Shown: piece by piece, positions 51,173 through 59,804 of the stretch | Numbering within the stretch: position 1 is the first letter of the stretch | Layout of the letters: the number at the start of each line of letters is the position of its first letter | Source: Aigarchaeota archaeon | Lineage (GTDB): Archaea > Thermoproteota > Nitrososphaeria_A > Caldarchaeales > Calditenuaceae | Direction of reading: 5' to 3' | Assembly (NCBI GenBank): GCA_025059745.1 | Contig: JANXDH010000004.1 | Coordinates: 597,646 to 661,645, forward strand | Length of the DNA stretch: 64,000 bases | Translations under genes and position numbers: made by a program | The notes under the pieces: model-generated | The model's database searches: none | What the model was told of the DNA's origin: nothing | What the model saw: only the letters and a program-made list of their open reading frames with translations

Positions 51173-52189
51173 ATGCATATAGATCTGCAGATGAGACCTT
51201 TACGTAGATCGCTACAGCTCACGGGCAAACGGTCCTACTCCATTACACTCCCCAAGGGATGGGTCTCAGCTCAGGGACTCAAGACCGGGGACTCACTCAT
51301 ACTGGAGGTGTGTGAGGACGGCACCATACGTGTCAAACCAGAAATGAGAGGACCCACGAGGGAGAACTCAAAGTTCATCATAAACGACACAGCACTGATT
51401 GGAAGGGATGTCCTCGCCGCATACCTGATGGGGTACGATAACATAGTCATAGAGGCGAAGAAGCCCCTGTCGCAAGAGAACGTGAAGAACGTGAAGATGG
51501 TCATCAGGGGCCTCGCGGGCGCAGAGATCATCGACGAGGGTGAAAACAGAATCGAGATACAGATACTCCTTGATAGTGGCGCAGTTGAGCCTATGAAAGT
51601 CCTCTCTAGGCAGAACTCCTTGGTGAAAAGCATGATAAACGACGCATTCCTCTCGATCATAAACGTTAACAACGAGAGGGCGATGAAAGTCCTAGGGAGG
51701 GATGAAGAGGTCGATAGGCACTACTTCACCTTGGTCCGCGTCGTGAGGGCCGCGATGAAAGACCCCGTCATAGCCAGCGAGTTAAAATTGAACGCGTTAC
51801 AACTCATGGACATCCGACTCGTAGCGAAGTTCATCGAGGACGTAGGTGATAGGGCCGCCAATATGGCCTCACACACCCTTTTGGAGGGATTCAAGGGGTT
51901 CTCGGATGAGATGAACGAGTTATTGGGTAACCTAAACGAGGTCTTGATCACGTTACAGAACAGCGCTTTCGAGGCGTTCACTAACGAGGACCTAAAATTG
52001 GCGACCGAGGTCATAAAGGCAAGGGAACGCGTGATCAATCTGATAACCAAGATATCTAAGCTTCAAGAGCCAACCGCCTCCCCAACGAAGTCCGCCACTA
52101 TGATACTACTCAACGCGGACGCCATAAATCTGAACCAAGTCGACATCGCAGATATAGTGGCTCCTGCAAAGAGGACCGCACTTCAATAA
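51173..52189 (+). CDS. AbrB-PhoU domain protein, phosphate uptake regulator-like
   Basis: 338 residues. Residues 10-55 form an AbrB-type swapped-hairpin DNA-binding domain (RSLQLTGKRSYSITLPKGWVSAQGLKTGDSLILE). The rest (about 120-330) is two PhoU-like helical bundles (DDA-type repeats such as SLVKSMINDAFLSIIN and LVAKFIEDVGDRAANMASHTLLEG). Archaeal AbrB-PhoU proteins are thought to control phosphate transport genes. No pst genes are in the window. The ATG at 51173 follows the divergent uL22 promoter region. Confidence 0.88.
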   Translation: MHIDLQMRPLRRSLQLTGKRSYSITLPKGWVSAQGLKTGDSLILEVCEDGTIRVKPEMRGPTRENSKFIINDTALIGRDVLAAYLMGYDNIVIEAKKPLSQENVKNVKMVIRGLAGAEIIDEGENRIEIQILLDSGAVEPMKVLSRQNSLVKSMINDAFLSIINVNNERAMKVLGRDEEVDRHYFTLVRVVRAAMKDPVIASELKLNALQLMDIRLVAKFIEDVGDRAANMASHTLLEGFKGFSDEMNELLGNLNEVLITLQNSAFEAFTNEDLKLATEVIKARERVINLITKISKLQEPTASPTKSATMILLNADAINLNQVDIADIVAPAKRTALQ

Positions 52190-52252
52190 AACCATATTCG
52201 TTCACTCGATCGCTTTTAGGTTTATATTTCTATCGTTATCACCTGATGTAGG

Positions 52253-53275
52253 ATGGGCTATAAGGCTGATACGAGTCTCCCGGTCAATGACGCAATCTAC
52301 GACATAGCCATCATCGGAGGCGGACCTACAGGCCTCTTCGCCTCATTCTATGCTGGTATGCGGAACATGAAGACGCTACTCATAGAGGCCATGCCGGAGC
52401 TTGGTGGACAGCTGACGTTCCTCTATCCCGACAAGTTCATCTACGACGTACCCGGTCATCCGAAGGTACTCGCAAAGCACCTCGTCGAGAACTTAGTTGC
52501 ACAGGGGCTCCAGTTCAGGCCTACGGTCATACTGGGGGAGAGAGTATCGAACGTGGTAAAGTTGGGCGAGAAGCTGTTCATGATAGAGACCGACAAGGGA
52601 CGGTACTACTCAAAGACCATCGTGATATGCGCGGGCATCGGCGCGATATCGCCGAGGAGGCTCGGCATACCGGAGGTCGAACGGTTCGAGGGCAAGGGCC
52701 TCTATTACGTCGTGACCAACAAATGGGAGTTCAAGGACAGGAGGGTGATGATAGTCGGGGGCGGTGATACGGCGGTGGACTGGGCTTTGAACCTCCAGAA
52801 CATAGCTAAGAAGGTGACCCTGATACACAGGAGGGGTCAGTTCAGGGCACACGAGGCGAGCGTCATAGAACTCTTCCACTCGAACGTGGAGGTCATGGTA
52901 CCGTACGTCGTGAAGTCTGCTCAAGGCGACAGCGCCTTAAGGAAGGTCACGGTCATGAACTTGGATACCAACGAGGAGGAGATCAAGGAGGTCGACGCAT
53001 TGATCCCCTGTCTCGGCTTCATAGTGGATAACACGGTTCTGAAGAAGTGGGGGTTGGAGATGGAGGGACAGAGTCTCCTCGTAAACGGTAGGATGGAGAC
53101 CAACGTGGCCGGAATATATGGCGCGGGCGACATAGCGCACGAGTCAGGGTCCGTGAAGCTCAACCTGATATGCGTGGGGTTCGCTCAGGCAGCTATAGCT
53201 GTCAACGTCGCCAAGAACTACATAGACCCATCATCGAGCTACTTCCCGGGTCACAGCAGCGAGAGGCGATTCTGA
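52253..53275 (+). CDS. Ferredoxin-NADP reductase, thioredoxin-reductase type
   Basis: 340-residue two-Rossmann flavoprotein. FAD motif IIGGGPTGLFASFYAG, NADP motif VMIVGGGDTAVDWALNL followed by HRRGQFRAHEAS, and the second FAD motif GIYGAGDIAH. The redox-active CxxC of true thioredoxin reductase is absent, which with the GELGGQL-like EAMPELGGQLTFLYP segment fits the YumC-type ferredoxin-NADP reductases. It likely moves electrons between NADPH and ferredoxin. It lies directly before sdhC with 30 nt between and is on the same strand, so it may be co-transcribed with the sdh genes. Confidence 0.88.
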   Translation: MGYKADTSLPVNDAIYDIAIIGGGPTGLFASFYAGMRNMKTLLIEAMPELGGQLTFLYPDKFIYDVPGHPKVLAKHLVENLVAQGLQFRPTVILGERVSNVVKLGEKLFMIETDKGRYYSKTIVICAGIGAISPRRLGIPEVERFEGKGLYYVVTNKWEFKDRRVMIVGGGDTAVDWALNLQNIAKKVTLIHRRGQFRAHEASVIELFHSNVEVMVPYVVKSAQGDSALRKVTVMNLDTNEEEIKEVDALIPCLGFIVDNTVLKKWGLEMEGQSLLVNGRMETNVAGIYGAGDIAHESGSVKLNLICVGFAQAAIAVNVAKNYIDPSSSYFPGHSSERRF

Positions 53276-53305
53276 GGCGATCAGAATTCTTAATTAAGTC
53301 CTGTT

Positions 53306-53824
53306 GTGGCTAATTCGATACGGGTGATAATTACGTCAATCAGGAGAACCTCCAGACAAAACCTCTCCAAGGTCTTAACCACAATGCTGGTACCCTCTAG
53401 GTACACCATTGAGCGGTGGAGCTACACTCTCCAGCGCGTGAGTGGTGTGGTCGTGATGCTGTACTTCGTCGCCCACGTGATCGAGACCGGTTACGTGGTG
53501 GGCGGCCCGGGGGTTTGGTACGTCCCCCCCTATGAGGTCGCTCAACGTAGCTGGGAGACAGTAAAGGCCTCTCTGAAGGACCCAGTCTTCGATGTGGGGC
53601 TCGGCATCATAGGCCTCTTGGTCACCTTTCACACCATCAACGGAGTCCGTCTAACATTAACCCACTTCGGTTACACACTCAAGAGACCTCACCGTCCTGA
53701 GTTCCCCTATGAGGTCAGGTCCTTCACTAACTTCCAGCGAGGTCTGTTCTGGCTGAGCATCTCGTTCGCTGTCTTCTCGATGATCTACGCACTCGACACA
53801 TTGCTGGGGGTGTTCAGGGCTTGA
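53306..53824 (+). CDS. sdhC: Succinate dehydrogenase cytochrome b556-type subunit
   Basis: Up to 172 residues with three membrane helices: QRVSGVVVMLYFVAHVIETGYVV, VGLGIIGLLVTFHTINGVRLTLTHFG, and FWLSISFAVFSMIYALDTLLGVF. Histidines in VAHVIE and FHTING probably bind heme. With SdhD it anchors the complex in the membrane and reduces quinone. The ORF-track start is GTG 53306; GTG 53324 or ATG 53384 (MLVPSRYTIERW) would be closer to family N-termini. It overlaps sdhD by 4 nt. Confidence 0.88.
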   Translation: MANSIRVIITSIRRTSRQNLSKVLTTMLVPSRYTIERWSYTLQRVSGVVVMLYFVAHVIETGYVVGGPGVWYVPPYEVAQRSWETVKASLKDPVFDVGLGIIGLLVTFHTINGVRLTLTHFGYTLKRPHRPEFPYEVRSFTNFQRGLFWLSISFAVFSMIYALDTLLGVFRA

Positions 53825-54198
53825 GAGAGAGGACGCTCATGATCATGCATTACCTCACGGGCCTCGGCATATTGGTGTCCGGGACGATACACGTATACGT
53901 AGTCTTTCTCACCGTGCCCGCCAACTTGACGGCCTGGGAGAGCACCCTGAGCTTTGACGGGTTTCAGTTCGCGATACTCCCAGTTTACAGGAACTTGGCC
54001 CTAGCGCTGAGTCTAGAAATACTACTCATATGCACCACGTATCACGGATTGAACGGCCTCCGCATCATACTGTACGAGCTGTTTCAGGGCAGGTCCGCCC
54101 GAACCTACGTCAAGTACGCTCTGTTCGCAATAGGGGCGCTATTACTGATCTACGGGACGAGGACCATAATCATCGCGCATAGTATAGGTGGTCCTTGA
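53821..54198 (+). CDS. sdhD: Succinate dehydrogenase membrane anchor subunit
   Basis: 125 residues with three hydrophobic helices (MIMHYLTGLGILVSGTIHVYVVFL, LALALSLEILLICTTYHGLNGLRIILYELF, YVKYALFAIGALLLIYGTRTII). The histidines in TIHVYV and TYHGLNG are candidate heme ligands. The start is TTG 53821 overlapping the sdhC stop, and the stop overlaps the sdhB start. The family assignment rests mostly on the cluster order and the THGLNGLR-like motif. Confidence 0.85.
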   Translation: MRERTLMIMHYLTGLGILVSGTIHVYVVFLTVPANLTAWESTLSFDGFQFAILPVYRNLALALSLEILLICTTYHGLNGLRIILYELFQGRSARTYVKYALFAIGALLLIYGTRTIIIAHSIGGP

Positions 54199-54914
54199 TG
54201 AGGAACGAGATCATATTAAAGGTCTACAGGTTTGATCCGACGTCTGGGAAACCTCCCACCTACAAGCGGTACTCCGTCCCCATCACCGAGAGGGAGACCG
54301 TGCTAGACGCTTTACTATACGTAAAGGAACATCAGGACGCCACCCTCTCCCTCAGGTTCTCTTGCAGGATGGCCGTGTGCGGCTCATGCGGTATGCTCAT
54401 AGATGGCCTACCTAGGCTAGCGTGTTACACTCAGATATCCGAGCTTGACACGGACGAGATAGAGGTGAGGCCTATGAGCAACTACCCGATCGTGAGGGAT
54501 CTGGTCGTGGACATGAGCGGCTTTTTTGAGAAACATCGCAGCGTGATGCCGTGGCTGATCAGGAGAGACGTCAGGGAACAGAATCAACCGACGAAACAGT
54601 ACCTGCAGAGCGACGAACAGCTACTAGAATACCTACAATTCTCGTACTGCATAAAATGCGGTCTCTGTTACGCAGCCTGCCCCGTGGTCACCGCAATGGA
54701 CGAGTTCCTCGGTCCCCAGGCCCTCGCCCAACTCTACAGGTACATCAGAGACAGCAGGGATGAGGGTGCTACTGAGAGGTTGAAGTCAGCGGGCGAGTTC
54801 AATGGAGTCTGGAGGTGTCACTTCGCCGGCTCATGCAGCCAGGTCTGTCCCAAGGGTGTAGATCCTGCGCTGGCGATACAGCTCCTCAGACGGAGGACGC
54901 TCTTCATGAAGTGA
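54195..54914 (+). CDS. sdhB: Succinate dehydrogenase iron-sulfur subunit
   Basis: 239 residues with three clusters: 2Fe-2S in SCRMAVCGSCGMLIDGLPRLAC, then C-x2-C-x2-C-x3-CP in CIKCGLCYAACPV for 4Fe-4S, and C-x5-C-x3-CP in CHFAGSCSQVCPKGVDP for the third cluster. It passes electrons from the flavoprotein to the membrane subunits. It starts at TTG 54195 or ATG 54198. The flavoprotein gene sdhA is on neither side, so the complex depends on a gene elsewhere. Confidence 0.93.
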   Translation: MMRNEIILKVYRFDPTSGKPPTYKRYSVPITERETVLDALLYVKEHQDATLSLRFSCRMAVCGSCGMLIDGLPRLACYTQISELDTDEIEVRPMSNYPIVRDLVVDMSGFFEKHRSVMPWLIRRDVREQNQPTKQYLQSDEQLLEYLQFSYCIKCGLCYAACPVVTAMDEFLGPQALAQLYRYIRDSRDEGATERLKSAGEFNGVWRCHFAGSCSQVCPKGVDPALAIQLLRRRTLFMK

Positions 54915-54944
54915 GCCGAGATAACCTTCACCTCAGGTCCAGGG

Positions 54945-55880
54945 ATGGCTAGGAGGATATTACTGGTAAACCCGACTTACGGTGGCGCTAGCGGCAGCGG
55001 ACGTCACGTCCAGCTCTTATCGCGAGGCCTCAAGGAGGAAGGGTTCGACGTAGACCAGGTCTCGATCTCAAACACCTGGTACATAAATCTACCGATGATG
55101 AGGTCTGCGAGCTTTTTACTAGGGTCCTTCGTGAGAGACTTCAGCGACTATGACCTCGTACACCTCCACAACCCGAAGCTCTCCCCGCTCACACTGAGAC
55201 ACGAGAGAATGATACTCACGGTCCATGGAGGGTTGATGGAGCTCAGCCACAAATACGGGAGATTGGGTGAGGCGCTAATAAAGCCACTGAGATACATGAT
55301 GAACAGGGCCTCCGCCATAACCTCGGTTATGCTATGGGAAGCGAGGCGTAACGGGTGGATATGGATACCGAACATGATAGACCTCGACGCGATCGAAAAG
55401 GTACCTCCTGAGGCCGACGAGAGGGTCCTATTCGTCGGGAGGAACGATAGGGTGAAGAACTACCCCCTCTTCAAGAGGTTGGTTCAAGCCATAGGAGAAC
55501 CATACAAGGCATTTGGGGTGGAGGAGGTCGCTCCGTGGGAGAGAGTCATCTCGTACATGAAGTCCGCGAAATGTCTCTTCATCACCTCCCTCTGGGAGGG
55601 TATGCCGACGAGCATGCTCGAGGCGTGGGCGTGTAAGTGCCCGGTTATCGCCGCTGACATAGAGGCGTTCAGACCCTTCAGAGACGCCGTGGTAACCGCA
55701 GAGCCTAACCTGACCACTATGTTGACCGCATACAGACAGCTGGACAGCGTGAAGGAGGCGATAGTGAAGAGGGGTCTGGAGTACGTGAAGGAGTTCGATT
55801 ACAGGGTTGTCACGAGGAAGTACGCGAGGCTCTACGAGTCGGTCCTGAGCTCCGCGGTCGCGGAGGGGACCTCGACCTAA
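54945..55880 (+). CDS. Glycosyltransferase, GT4 family
   Basis: 311 residues of the GT-B fold. N-terminal ILLVNPTYGGASGSGRHVQLLSRGLKEEGFDVD, middle ILTVHGG, and the donor-binding C-terminal half with VLFVGRNDRVKNYPLF and the EX7E motif LFITSLWEGMPTSMLEAWACKCPVIAADI. It transfers a sugar from a nucleotide-sugar, probably to a lipid or protein glycan, on the cytoplasmic side. It is short for the family (usual about 370). It follows sdhB after 30 nt and precedes eS17 by 9 nt. Confidence 0.88.
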   Translation: MARRILLVNPTYGGASGSGRHVQLLSRGLKEEGFDVDQVSISNTWYINLPMMRSASFLLGSFVRDFSDYDLVHLHNPKLSPLTLRHERMILTVHGGLMELSHKYGRLGEALIKPLRYMMNRASAITSVMLWEARRNGWIWIPNMIDLDAIEKVPPEADERVLFVGRNDRVKNYPLFKRLVQAIGEPYKAFGVEEVAPWERVISYMKSAKCLFITSLWEGMPTSMLEAWACKCPVIAADIEAFRPFRDAVVTAEPNLTTMLTAYRQLDSVKEAIVKRGLEYVKEFDYRVVTRKYARLYESVLSSAVAEGTST

Positions 55881-55889
55881 CTTTAAATA

Positions 55890-56177
55890 ATGAGTCGGGC
55901 AGAGCATAGACTGAGGTTGGGGAAGGTAAGGACTCGAAAGGTGAAGGTGCTCGCGCGGAAACTGATGGAGAGGCCCAGGACTGAGGCGACCGCTAACTTC
56001 GATCAGAACAAGAGGTTCGTAGAATCGTCCCTCTCCGGGAGCATCTCAAAAAAGATGAGGAACAAGATAGCTGGCTACCTGACCGCGATGGAGAAGAGGA
56101 GAGCTAGGCAACGCGCCCTAGAGACGATGGGTGTCGCACAGGAACAATCGAGCGATGAGAGCACAGTGAATGCTTAA
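55890..56177 (+). CDS. rps17e: 30S ribosomal protein eS17
   Basis: 95 residues. GKVRTRKVKVLARKLMERPRTEATANFDQNKRFVESSLSGSISKKMRNKIAGYLTAMEKRR matches eS17 (RTK..K..ARK, DFxxNKR, S...RNKIAGY). The protein is archaeal/eukaryotic only. The C-terminal 25 residues are an acidic/glutamine-rich tail, longer than in most archaea. It lies 9 nt after the glycosyltransferase and about 30 nt before the IPP isomerase gene. Confidence 0.9.
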   Translation: MSRAEHRLRLGKVRTRKVKVLARKLMERPRTEATANFDQNKRFVESSLSGSISKKMRNKIAGYLTAMEKRRARQRALETMGVAQEQSSDESTVNA

Positions 56178-56206
56178 AACCAACTGGGGGTAGTTAAAGG
56201 TGAGCG

Positions 56207-57304
56207 GTGGATCGGGTGACGGCCCAAGAGCGGGACGATATAGCGAAGAGGAAGAGCGATCACATAAAGATCGCCGTGCATGAAGACGTCGAGTACCGCA
56301 TAACGACCTGGCTTGAGTACGTTATCATGCCTCACTCTCCCATACCCGAGGTCGATTACTCCGCCATCAGCACCGAGCGCACGTTCCTCGACCGGAGGTT
56401 CGGCGCGCCTATAGTCATAGAGGGTATGACGGGTGGGACAGAGGAGGGGATGCGGATAAACGGCAACCTAGCTATAGTCGCGGAGAAGTACAACATACCG
56501 ATGGGGATAGGCAGCCAGCGCATAGCCATCTCGAACCCTCAAACCGCAGGTACGTTCAGGATTGCCCGCGAGCTTGGTCCACACGTCTTTCTGATGGCTA
56601 ACATCGGCGCGACCCAGCTCATACAGAGGGGAGTCGAGTTCGCTTGGCAGGCTGTCAAGATGATCGACGCCAACGCACTCGTAGTACACCTCAACCCCCT
56701 GCAGGAGCTGATACAGCCGAGGGGGGACACGGCTTTTTCAGGCCTCCTGTCCAAACTGCGGGAAGTTGTCAGGGAGATAGGTACTCACGTGATAGTCAAA
56801 GAGGTTGGGTGCGGGTTCACCTACTCTGCGGCCATGAAGCTCTGGGAGATCGGGGTCGACGCGTTAGACGTCGCGGGCGCCGGCGGTACGAACTGGACCG
56901 AGATAGAGAGGTTGCGCGCTTTGGAGGCCGGTGCTGTTGACAAAGCAGAGCTGGCCGAGACCTACAGAGAGTGGGGGATACCCACCGCTGCATCGGTACT
57001 GGAGGTCGCAGAGATCGAGGGGCTGGAGATGATAGCGTCGGGTGGCGTAAAGAGCGGGTTGGACGTCGCAAAGCTGCTGTGCTTAGGAGCCGAGATGGTG
57101 GGGCTGGCACGCCCGTTCCTGAAGGCCGCTGTGGAGAGTGACGCTGCGGTCGAGAGGCTGCTCAAGAAGTTGATCAGCGAGGTCAAGGCTGCGGCCTTCT
57201 TGACGGGCTCCTCCTCTATGGATCAGCTCGCGCGGGTCAAACCGGTGATATTCGGGCCATTGAAGGAGTGGTACGTTCAGAGGGTGAGCCGATCAAGAAG
57301 TTGA
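56207..57304 (+). CDS. fni: Isopentenyl-diphosphate isomerase, type 2
   Basis: 365 residues, FMN-dependent TIM barrel. It interconverts IPP and DMAPP for archaeal isoprenoid lipids. Motifs: KRKSDHIKI near the N-terminus, IVIEGMTGGTEEG, MGIGSQRIA, the catalytic-side VVHLNPLQELIQPRGDTAF, VKEVGCGFTYSAA, VAGAGGTNWTEIE, and the phosphate site IASGGVKSGLDVAKLLCLGAEMVGLARPFLKAA. The start is GTG 56207 (a later ATG is unlikely because the N-terminal family residues would be lost). Confidence 0.95.
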   Translation: MDRVTAQERDDIAKRKSDHIKIAVHEDVEYRITTWLEYVIMPHSPIPEVDYSAISTERTFLDRRFGAPIVIEGMTGGTEEGMRINGNLAIVAEKYNIPMGIGSQRIAISNPQTAGTFRIARELGPHVFLMANIGATQLIQRGVEFAWQAVKMIDANALVVHLNPLQELIQPRGDTAFSGLLSKLREVVREIGTHVIVKEVGCGFTYSAAMKLWEIGVDALDVAGAGGTNWTEIERLRALEAGAVDKAELAETYREWGIPTAASVLEVAEIEGLEMIASGGVKSGLDVAKLLCLGAEMVGLARPFLKAAVESDAAVERLLKKLISEVKAAAFLTGSSSMDQLARVKPVIFGPLKEWYVQRVSRSRS

Positions 57305-57349
57305 GAAACATGAGCGATCTCTCAGCAACAATCTCAAACGTCAGATTGT

Positions 57350-58165
57350 TCAGAAGAGCCTGAAGTTATAAGACACGAAAGTCAGGAGACTTAATGCGAA
57401 CAACAGAATCCAAACCCTCGGTCTACCGGTCAACACCTTCAGACCATCTAGGGGTCCGAAGGGGACCAAGTTAAAGAGCGCGAGCAGCGCGTTCAGGTAA
57501 CCGAGCATCCTCACACCAGTCAAACTCAGGGAACCGCCTCCGGATACACCGATCAGTATCAGGTAAAGTGCTATGACCCCTGATATTATCAGGTTCGTCA
57601 CGGGGCCCGCCGCGGCTATCTTCGCGAGGACCCTGTGATGAGAGGATCCGGCCACCATGACCGCACCAGGAGCCAGGAACTTGATTGGAAGGAGGGCCGT
57701 TAAGGCCGTTATCAGGACACCGAACAGGCTCAGCCTGAAGTGGGCGGTATGCCCGTAGTTAATGGCCACGTACTTGTGAGCTAGCTCGTGCACCAAGAAC
57801 GAGGCCGCGAAGGCCACGCCGAACGCGGTCAAGAAGAACAGGTCCGAAGACGCGCCAGGTGAACCGATCAGAGAGATCCCTGCTACCGTTATCAGGCCAC
57901 ACCCTATCAATAAGTGAATCACCTCCGTTCGATCGAAGTGAAAGGTCCTGAACCTCACGCTGCTCACTTGGAGGCTCATGGCTCTCCCCTGTGACCTAGG
58001 ATATTCCTTGTGGAGCCTCGGGCCCTCTTGGACGGTCACCCTCATGATCCTTATACCGTCGCAGTTGTGGTTCTCCGGCAGCCTGTGCTCGGAACAGTGA
58101 TATCTCCTACAGTAGCTGCAGTAGTAGGGCAATGGCTCGTCCTTCTCACAAAAGCTGCACTTCAT
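57350..58165 (-). CDS. AN1 zinc finger fused to M50 site-2-type protease
   Basis: About 271 residues from ATG 58165. The N-terminus is an AN1-type zinc finger: CSFCEKDEPLPYYCSYCRRYHCSEHRLPENHNC. Then follow six hydrophobic segments of an intramembrane metalloprotease with the zinc motif VHELAHKYVAINYGH and, near the end, FNLVPFGPLDGLKVL. S2P-type enzymes cut within the membrane. The ORF track starts at GTG 58204, but a TATA box lies only about 7 nt before that, placing the transcription start near 58184 and favouring ATG 58165. The fusion is found in archaea, with a partner not known to me. Confidence 0.88.
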   Translation of the reverse strand: MKCSFCEKDEPLPYYCSYCRRYHCSEHRLPENHNCDGIRIMRVTVQEGPRLHKEYPRSQGRAMSLQVSSVRFRTFHFDRTEVIHLLIGCGLITVAGISLIGSPGASSDLFFLTAFGVAFAASFLVHELAHKYVAINYGHTAHFRLSLFGVLITALTALLPIKFLAPGAVMVAGSSHHRVLAKIAAAGPVTNLIISGVIALYLILIGVSGGGSLSLTGVRMLGYLNALLALFNLVPFGPLDGLKVLTGRPRVWILLFALSLLTFVSYNFRLF

Positions 58166-58205
58166 CCTGGGCGCACGTACTCTATCACTCAAATACCGGA
58201 ACACT

Positions 58206-58215
58206 GATATATATC
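58206..58215 (-). promoter_or_regulatory. TATA box for the AN1-M50 gene
   Basis: GATATATATC is nearly symmetrical. Its centre lies 45 nt from ATG 58165 and 7 nt from GTG 58204, so it supports the shorter protein with a leader of about 20 nt. Confidence 0.45.
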
Positions 58216-58302
58216 ACCTTTCATCACGAACGTAAAGACTTTTGGAATTAGTAAGACTTAAGAATCAGGTTACAGGGCTATATACCCGGTAGAAGAAATA
58301 GG

Positions 58303-59457
58303 TTGCCGGATCAGGTAATCACCTTTATAGCCACTGGCCCGGCTACGGGCGCGGGTGACCAAGTAGCGCTACTGTTGCAACTGTTGTGGATACTCTTCTT
58401 CCTGGCGTTCTTCTTCCTTTACCCGTCGTTCGGTCAGAGGATGCAGCTCTCCTTCGTTCTCCGGGACATAGAGAAGAAGCTCATGAGGCTGAAACAGATG
58501 AGGGACGAGGTGAGGGATAGGACACTGGACGCGATAAAGAGACATAGCGAATCAAATGACCCCTCCAAAGAACTAGACGAGCTGCTAGAGTACTTCTACA
58601 TATCGCCCGAGTCAATGGATCCCTACGGCATCGTCTACAAGCTCGAGCACATACTGGACATAGGCGATAATCGATTCGAGGAGAGCGTCGCAAAGATCGC
58701 CTCGAAGGCCGACGTCCACAAGGTCAAGTCACTGAGCAATCTGGTCGAGGTAGCACGTGGACTGAACTTCTTCTTCCGCGTCGTAAGACACTACTACCTC
58801 CTCTCTAGGAAGACATCAAACTACCTCATAGCCCTGCAGATACAGAACGCGCTCCCAAATATATTAGAGATAGCGGAGGCATACAGACAGGCTTCATTTG
58901 CGTTCATGTATGGTCAACCGATCGGTGATGGTATAGGCGTACTGGTGGCGGCCCGATTCATGAGGCAGAACGGAGTCCTGGAGACAAAGGAAGTGGCTAA
59001 GGACACAATTGTTGGTGTGACCGAGATGGAGGGGAGGCGCGTCTACGTCGTCAGGGCTATGGGTCCTGGCGGAACGGTCGGCAAGCCGGGCGAGGCCGTG
59101 AAGAACGTCGTCGAGATGCTCAACGGTAAGGTCGACCTGATAATAACGGTGGACGCCGCGCTGAAACTCGAGGGCGAGGACACGGGCAAGGTGGCCGAGG
59201 GCGTTGGTGTAGCTATAGGTGGGCCGGGTGTGGACAAGTTCAAGATCGAGACGCTCGCGAGAGAAAACAAAGTGCCGCTCTATGCGATCGTGATATACCA
59301 GTCGATAGCCGAGGCTATAACGCCGATGAGGTCCACGATAGCGAAGTCTGCCTCGGATGTCTTGGAGCGTGTAAAGGCGATAATTAAGGAGAAGGTGCCT
59401 GAGAACGGTACGGCGATACTGGCAGGAATAGGTAACACCATAGGCATAGGCAGCTGA
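58303..59457 (+). CDS. DUF1512 family membrane-anchored protein
   Basis: 384 residues of DUF1512, an archaeal family of unknown function. A single membrane helix near the N-terminus (VALLLQLLWILFFLAFFFLYPSFGQRMQ) is followed by a coiled helical part (FVLRDIEKKLMRLKQMRDEVRDRTLDAIKRH) and a conserved C-terminal domain (GQPIGDGIGVLVAARFM, VRAMGPGGTVGKPGEAVKNVVEMLNGKVDLIITVDAALKLEGEDTGKVAEGVGVAIGGPGVDKFKIE). The start is TTG 58303. It is divergent from the AN1-M50 protease and converges with hisI (8 nt between). Confidence 0.92.
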   Translation: MPDQVITFIATGPATGAGDQVALLLQLLWILFFLAFFFLYPSFGQRMQLSFVLRDIEKKLMRLKQMRDEVRDRTLDAIKRHSESNDPSKELDELLEYFYISPESMDPYGIVYKLEHILDIGDNRFEESVAKIASKADVHKVKSLSNLVEVARGLNFFFRVVRHYYLLSRKTSNYLIALQIQNALPNILEIAEAYRQASFAFMYGQPIGDGIGVLVAARFMRQNGVLETKEVAKDTIVGVTEMEGRRVYVVRAMGPGGTVGKPGEAVKNVVEMLNGKVDLIITVDAALKLEGEDTGKVAEGVGVAIGGPGVDKFKIETLARENKVPLYAIVIYQSIAEAITPMRSTIAKSASDVLERVKAIIKEKVPENGTAILAGIGNTIGIGS

Positions 59458-59465
59458 AGTAGGTG

Positions 59466-59804
59466 CTAGGGCGCCAGCCTCCTATAGAAGCAGCTCCTGT
59501 GACCGGTGTGGCACGCGGGCCCCCTCGGTTTGACTCGGTAGAGGATCGAGTCCGCATCACAATCGACGAGGACCTCAACCACCTCCTGTATGTTCCCCGA
59601 TTCCTCGCCCTTCATCCAAAGCCTCCCCCGCGAGCGGCTCCAGAAGAAAGCCTTGCCCATGGAGAGCGTCTTTTGAAGTGCCTCCCGGTTCGCATAGGCT
59701 ACCATCAACACCTCACCGGTCTCCGCGTCCTGCACTACCACGGTCACCAACTCTCGGTCATCGTAGACCACCCCATCGATACCTACAGATCCCTCGCCGC
59801 TCAC
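59466..59804 (-). CDS. hisI: Phosphoribosyl-AMP cyclohydrolase
   Basis: 112 residues. It opens the adenine ring of PR-AMP using zinc. Motifs: [57 protein letters not shown], and [12 protein letters not shown] with the metal-binding His and Cys. It is HisI only; no fused HisE domain follows. The start overlaps hisF by 4 nt. It is the last gene of the operon. Confidence 0.95.
   Translation of the reverse strand: MSGEGSVGIDGVVYDDRELVTVVVQDAETGEVLMVAYANREALQKTLSMGKAFFWSRSRGRLWMKGEESGNIQEVVEVLVDCDADSILYRVKPRGPACHTGHRSCFYRRLAP

Noticed and set aside
52253-53275. Thioredoxin reductase
   Set aside because: The CxxC redox pair expected in the NADPH domain is missing, so a ferredoxin-NADP reductase role fits better.
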